This document shows, in pieces, positions 60,144-64,000 of a DNA stretch of 64,000 nt. Both the position numbers and the translations under genes were made by a program. Each line of letters opens with the position of its first letter. Position 1 is the first letter of the stretch. The notes beneath the pieces are model-generated. The model ran no database searches and was not told the DNA's origin. It saw only the letters and a program-made list of their open reading frames with translations. Source of the DNA: Candidatus Aminicenantota bacterium (GTDB lineage: Bacteria; Acidobacteriota; Aminicenantia; S016-38); contig JAMOUJ010000005.1 of assembly GCA_027068075.1 (NCBI GenBank), positions 588,162-652,161 of the forward strand. Reading direction: 5' to 3'.

Positions 60144-61653
60144 TTATCCTCCTCTCCACGGCCCTTTTGAAATCCTCGTCCTTTTCCAGATAACCATACA
60201 CCAGTCCCCTCAACTTCTGGGGAGGTTCCGGGGGTGTAAGGTAACTTACCACCACATTGACCACGAGGGAGAAAACGAAGGACCACCAGGCCACATAAAG
60301 AAAATTCACCTTCAGCACGGAGAGGAACACCGCCAGAAGCACCCCGGAGGTCAACCCCACCAGGCCTCCCCATCCGGTGGCCCTCCACCACAGGACCCCC
60401 AGCAGGAGGGTGGCCAGGGTGGGGCCCTGGAAAAAGGAAAGCAGGGTCTGCATGGCCACATATATCCCGGGGAATTTTTCCGTAAACGGAGCAAAAATTA
60501 CCCCGAAGACTATGAAGGCAAAGGTTAAAATTCTTCCCACCAGGAGGTAATGCCGATCCGAAGCATCCCTTTTGATGTACCTTTGATAAATATCCCTGGT
60601 CCAGAGGGTGGCGGCGGAGTTCAGGGTGGAGTCCACGCTGGAGTGGAGCGCCGCTATAAAGGCCACAAAGACGAGGCCTCCAATTCCCGGGGGAAGGAAG
60701 TTTTTAACAACCCAGGGCAGGGCCTGGTCTGGGTTTTTTATGGTCCCGGGAGGGGCGAACATGAGGGCAAAGAACCCGGGCAGGACCACCAGTATGGGAA
60801 TCAGGGTTTTGGGAAAGGCGGCAAATAGCATCCCTGCCCTGGCGTCCCATTCGCTCCTTGCCCCCAGGGTTCTCTGGATTATGGACTGGTTGGCGCACCA
60901 CCAGGCCGGGGATAGGACCAGACCCAGGCCCAGGATCATACCAAGCCAGGGGTAGGCGGGATTGTCCAGGGGAAGGAAAACCTGAAGGTGCTGGGGATGG
61001 GCGGCCTTGAGGGCGGCGAAGAATTTGAGGACCCCTCCGGCCTTGGCAAAGCCCACCGCCGCCACGGCAAAACCCCCCACGAACATTATTCCCAGTTGGA
61101 CCACATCGGTTATGGCCACCGCCGCCAATCCGCCGGATATGGTGTAAAAACCCACCACGATGGCGGTTATCACTATGCTAAATCCTATGGACCATCCCAC
61201 ATAGGTATGGAGCATTATTCCCGAAGCCCAGAAGAAAATCCCCAGGAGCATCACCAGGAAGACACCGTAAATTACCGCCTCAATGACCCTCACCGCCTCC
61301 TTGTATCTTTTGCCCAGGTATTCCGGCACGGTGTAAACTTTGTTTTTCCAGTAATAGGGAATTATCACCAGGGCGGAGACTATCATGGCGGGGATTGCCC
61401 CCAGCCACTCGTAGTTGGCCTGGGCTATTCCGAATCGGTAGGCCCCTCCGGCGGCCCCCACATAATCGTAGGCCCCTATATTGGTTCCTATGATGGACAT
61501 GCCTATAACCCACCAGGGAAGGGCTCTTCCTGCCAGGAAGTAGTCCTCGGTGCTCTTGACATATTCGCGGAAGAGAACTCCGAAGAGAAATATGGCGCCC
61601 AGATAAACTATTATCAGGAAGAGGTCCACATGCTGGGCTAAGACTTCCTTCAT
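60136..61653 (-). CDS. Sodium:solute symporter, SSS family
   Basis: A 505-residue, about 13-14-helix transporter. SSS features: STEDYFLAGRALPWWVIGMSIIGTNIGAYDYVG near the start, YTVPEYLGKRY, FYTISGGLAAVAITDVVQLGIMF at about 170-190, and FIAALHSSVDSTLNSAATLWTRDIY in the second half. The substrate is unknown; SGLT-type sugar carriers and amino-acid carriers share these features. It overlaps the M24-like gene upstream and the 67-residue protein downstream. Confidence 0.92.
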   Translation of the reverse strand: MKEVLAQHVDLFLIIVYLGAIFLFGVLFREYVKSTEDYFLAGRALPWWVIGMSIIGTNIGAYDYVGAAGGAYRFGIAQANYEWLGAIPAMIVSALVIIPYYWKNKVYTVPEYLGKRYKEAVRVIEAVIYGVFLVMLLGIFFWASGIMLHTYVGWSIGFSIVITAIVVGFYTISGGLAAVAITDVVQLGIMFVGGFAVAAVGFAKAGGVLKFFAALKAAHPQHLQVFLPLDNPAYPWLGMILGLGLVLSPAWWCANQSIIQRTLGARSEWDARAGMLFAAFPKTLIPILVVLPGFFALMFAPPGTIKNPDQALPWVVKNFLPPGIGGLVFVAFIAALHSSVDSTLNSAATLWTRDIYQRYIKRDASDRHYLLVGRILTFAFIVFGVIFAPFTEKFPGIYVAMQTLLSFFQGPTLATLLLGVLWWRATGWGGLVGLTSGVLLAVFLSVLKVNFLYVAWWSFVFSLVVNVVVSYLTPPEPPQKLRGLVYGYLEKDEDFKRAVERRING

Positions 61654-62795
61654 TTTACCAGTATCTCAGGAACGGGAAATTTCCTGCCCCTAAATTCCAC
61701 AAAATGATATGGCCACCTGCCCGTATATGTCAAGACCTCCACCCCCTTTTCGGTTACCAGGACCGTATCCTCCACCTTGGCCCCGGCCAGGGTGGGATTG
61801 AAGGCGAAGGCCTGGTTCAAGTGGACCCTTTCCCGGCTATTACCCGTCACTATGAATTCCCGTTCCGCATATCCGATTCCCCCTCCCTGGTGGTGGTTCT
61901 TCCACTCCCCGGGATAGCCCAGCCTCTCGTAAAGGGCCACTGCCCGGGTGAAGACTTCCGAAAGGTTTGAGCCAGGGGTGAGACCGTATAAAAAGGCGGC
62001 GTATACCTTCTCTGCCACCTCCTGTCTCCTCTTTATTTCCTCCGGGAGGGGACCGAAGTGGACCAGCCTCGTGAGGGCCACCACCAGACCGTATTTCCTG
62101 GCGCATATGTTTATCTGGGCGTATTTGCGAAGGATTCTTCCCCGGGGTATAACATGTCTGTACTTCATTATCCCCTGGTCCACGCCTATGAGGAGAACCG
62201 TGGGAACTAATCCCCTTTTGAAAAGTTCGTAGGCCACCCGGGCCCTTATTGCTTCTTCGCTCATCCCTGGCTTTAGTTCTCGGGCCGCCTTCTCCGCTGC
62301 CTCCGCCGCCAGGCGGGCTACCTCCCTGTACCTTCCCACCTCCTGTGGGAGAAGTTGATACCTGAGCCTCTTCAATTTGTCCCCCACGAAAACAGTGCCT
62401 TCCCTGGGGAGGTCTGAGCCTATTTTGGGGCCTCCGTATTCCCGGGCCAGTCTCAGAACCTCGTCCCCCTCCACCCCCTTGTACCAGGGATAACTGAGGA
62501 CCTTTACGGGAAAACCCTTGAGTTCTTCCTGGGTGAACCTGGGCACCTCGTCGTTGGGGGCTATGAGGAAAAACGCCCCGGGGGTCACCAGCAGGGATAC
62601 CGCCCCCTGCTCCGAACTTATGACCACCGTGCTGGTTCCCCCGCCGGTGAGCCAGGAGAAGTTCCTCTGAGACGAAAGCAGGACCGAGGAGAGTTTTTCC
62701 TTTTCCATAAAATCCCTAAGTTTCTTAAGTTTGGTCTGGAACTCCCCTCCCATTATGAGAAGGGAGAAGACCGCCAGGGCGAGCAATTTTTTCAT
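61650..62795 (-). CDS. Exported M24 (Xaa-Pro peptidase)-like protein, probably without metal site
   Basis: The ATG at 62795 begins a signal peptide (MKKLLALAVFSLLIMGG) and has GGGGGGAA upstream; 381 residues. The creatinase-like N-terminal domain (FSWLTGGGTSTVVISSEQGA) is followed by a pita-bread fold (AAEKAARELKPGMSEEAIRARV). In active M24 enzymes two Asp ligands lie in a 'D.G....SD.TRT' stretch. Here the region reads INICARKYGLVVALTRLV, so both are lost, while HHQGGGIGY and VEDTVLVTEKGVEVLT remain. It is probably a non-peptidase or uses another chemistry. Confidence 0.82.
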   Translation of the reverse strand: MKKLLALAVFSLLIMGGEFQTKLKKLRDFMEKEKLSSVLLSSQRNFSWLTGGGTSTVVISSEQGAVSLLVTPGAFFLIAPNDEVPRFTQEELKGFPVKVLSYPWYKGVEGDEVLRLAREYGGPKIGSDLPREGTVFVGDKLKRLRYQLLPQEVGRYREVARLAAEAAEKAARELKPGMSEEAIRARVAYELFKRGLVPTVLLIGVDQGIMKYRHVIPRGRILRKYAQINICARKYGLVVALTRLVHFGPLPEEIKRRQEVAEKVYAAFLYGLTPGSNLSEVFTRAVALYERLGYPGEWKNHHQGGGIGYAEREFIVTGNSRERVHLNQAFAFNPTLAGAKVEDTVLVTEKGVEVLTYTGRWPYHFVEFRGRKFPVPEILVK

Positions 62796-62821
62796 GGGAA
62801 ATTCCCCCCTTCCTTCAAATT

Positions 62822-63928
62822 TCAAAATTCCTTGTCAAATATCCCGAATTCCTTATACCTCCGGGCTCCCATGTCCAGGAGGATTTTGTTCATCTGGTAG
62901 TTGTTGTCCAGGATCCATCCCAGATCCGCCTCCCGGTATCCCTTCCTCAGTCCCTCCTGGATGGTCCGGTAAATCATGAGGGCCTCCAGGCCCCGGAGTC
63001 GGAATTTTTCCCGAACTCCCATGGCATAGGTCCTCAGTCGGTATATCTCCTTTTTGTGGATGAGGAGTTTGATCAGCCCAAAGGGGAAGAGGCGGCCGTT
63101 GGCGTATTTTAAAATCTGGTTGAAGTCAGGAAGGGAAAGGGAAGCGCCGGCGGGCTCGCCGTTGATTTCGGCGAAGAATACCAGGTCAGGGTCTATGACG
63201 GGCTTGAGTTCCTTGGCGATGTGCTCTATCTCCTCGTCGGTCAGGGGAACGAATCCCCAGTTCTTTCCCCAGGCTTCGTTGTAAATAAGTTTGAACCTCT
63301 CAATCTCCTTCCTGAATTCTTTCATTCTGGCCTTCCTCACATTTATCTTCTTTAGCCTGGCCTCGGCCACCCTTTTCAGTTTCTCCGGGATGGGCTGGTC
63401 CTTGGTGAGTTTATAGGCGTAGAGGGTTCTCACCAGGGAAAGCCCATAGTCTTCAAACAGGTTCAGATAATATCTGGGATTGTAGGTGTATTCAATCACC
63501 GGCGGGGAGTCAAAGCCCTTCATCAAAAGGCCGCAGGTTTCGTTGGTGGAGAAGTTCATGGGACCCCTCATCCTGTCCATTTCCTTTTCCCTGAGGTACT
63601 CCTCCGCCTTTTCAAAGAGGGCTCGGGAGACTTCTTTGTCGTTTATGGACTCAAAGAAACCGAAAAAACCCGTCTTTTCGTTCCAGTATTCGTTGTGGCG
63701 GAAGTTTACGAAGGCGGCTATCCTCCCCACCACCTCTTCGTCCTTCAGGGCCAGGAAATACTCCACCTCGGCGTGCTTGTGGAAGGGATGGCGTTTTCTA
63801 TCCAGGAGTTTTTTTACATCGGAAATAATAGGTGGCACCCAGTTGGGGTCTCCCCGGTAGATCTTCCAGGGAAGCATTATAAATTTCTTCAGGTCCCTTC
63901 GGTTCTCAACCTTCTTGATTTTTACCAT
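62822..63928 (-). CDS. GNAT-fold acyltransferase-like protein
   Basis: A 368-residue cytoplasmic protein. The N-terminal half (KKFIMLPWKIYRGDPNWVPP) and the C-terminal half, with GEPAGASLSLPDF and a long GNAT-like stretch RLRGLEALMIYRTIQEGLRKGYREADLGW, resemble the YghO-type family of GNAT-like proteins that are common and mostly uncharacterised. Start with GAGAGGTGAGCG upstream. It is the first gene of the operon that continues through the M24-like protein and SSS symporter. The substrate is unknown. Confidence 0.8.
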   Translation of the reverse strand: MVKIKKVENRRDLKKFIMLPWKIYRGDPNWVPPIISDVKKLLDRKRHPFHKHAEVEYFLALKDEEVVGRIAAFVNFRHNEYWNEKTGFFGFFESINDKEVSRALFEKAEEYLREKEMDRMRGPMNFSTNETCGLLMKGFDSPPVIEYTYNPRYYLNLFEDYGLSLVRTLYAYKLTKDQPIPEKLKRVAEARLKKINVRKARMKEFRKEIERFKLIYNEAWGKNWGFVPLTDEEIEHIAKELKPVIDPDLVFFAEINGEPAGASLSLPDFNQILKYANGRLFPFGLIKLLIHKKEIYRLRTYAMGVREKFRLRGLEALMIYRTIQEGLRKGYREADLGWILDNNYQMNKILLDMGARRYKEFGIFDKEF

Positions 63929-63960
63929 TATCGCTCACCTCTCTAAGGAGATTTAATAAA

Positions 63961-63988
63961 ATTCTAAGAATTTCTCACCTAAAAACAA
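63961..63988 (-). promoter_or_regulatory. Promoter of the GNAT-M24-SSS-M14 operon
   Basis: Reverse strand: TTGTTT (63983-63988), 16 bases, TAGAAT (63961-63966). A leader of about 26 bases contains the GAGAGGTGAG site before the ATG at 63928. Confidence 0.45.
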
Positions 63989-64000
63989 AAAAAATCTTGG

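Overview
The window looks like a chromosomal segment of a compact, probably thermophilic, diderm (Gram-negative) bacterium from a deep or poorly sampled lineage. Reasons: an Mla-type lipid transport set, an O-antigen-ligase-like protein, a lipoprotein with an SLH domain, a TPR-linked Ser/Thr kinase, heavy AGG/ATA codon use, ATGA-type gene overlaps almost everywhere and tRNA genes without encoded CCA. The gene content would suit an Acidobacteriota/Aminicenantota-like organism, but the sequence alone does not settle the taxon. I saw no insertion sequence, prophage, CRISPR array or rRNA. No gene-free stretch exceeds about 130 bases.

Layout. 1-3342 (-): a truncated tRNA(Val) methyltransferase-like gene and sdhCDAB (succinate dehydrogenase/fumarate reductase). 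3431-8094 (+): an unknown protein, miaA, hflX, a TPR+SLH lipoprotein and pgsA, all overlapping. 8095-11545 (-): a surface-polysaccharide set of two GT4 glycosyltransferases and a polyprenyl-phosphate sugar transferase. 11630-14608 (+): a small secreted unknown and a TPR sensor-Ser/Thr kinase. 14640-21976 (+): tRNA-Leu, tig, clpP, clpX, lon, engB, rho. 21973-25679 (-): gyrB and a YjiH-like membrane protein. 25727-35831 (+): an M49-like secreted protein, a TPR protein, ligA, a 1334-residue secreted beta-propeller protein and a Na+/solute symporter. 35814-42372 (-): tRNA-His, ftsY, ribD and a GT81-like glycosyltransferase in one unit; an NMO/FabK flavoenzyme, an alanine/Na+ symporter and an orphan MoxR ATPase in the other. 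42491-46962 (+): patatin, mlaE, mlaF, mlaD, xer recombinase, ArsR regulator. 46971-47471 (-): def. 47518-53170 (+): a 44-residue membrane protein, tatA, tatC, an SLC6 transporter, O-antigen ligase, hisC, cmk and a membrane protein. 53155-63928 (-): a CPA2-like exchanger, a flavin reductase-like protein, an iron alcohol dehydrogenase, then a long operon: GNAT, degenerate M24 peptidase, SSS symporter, two tiny membrane proteins, an unknown and a large M14 carboxypeptidase.

How it fits together. Four Na+-coupled transporters (two SSS, one AGCS, one SLC6) together with secreted peptidase-like proteins suggest amino acid/peptide scavenging on a sodium gradient. The respiratory complex and Tat export point to an energised membrane. 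The most striking signal is in gene expression. Several transcription units begin with a sigma70-type -10 box exactly 6-7 bases before the start codon and no Shine-Dalgarno sequence, which predicts leaderless mRNAs, including gyrB. Other genes in the same window have strong AGGAGG sites. Both tRNAs sit 8-9 bases upstream of a protein-targeting/folding gene (tig, ftsY), so tRNA 3' processing would itself create near-leaderless messages. All five convergent gene pairs have stop codons that abut, overlap or lie within 8 bases, and only one clear intrinsic terminator is visible.
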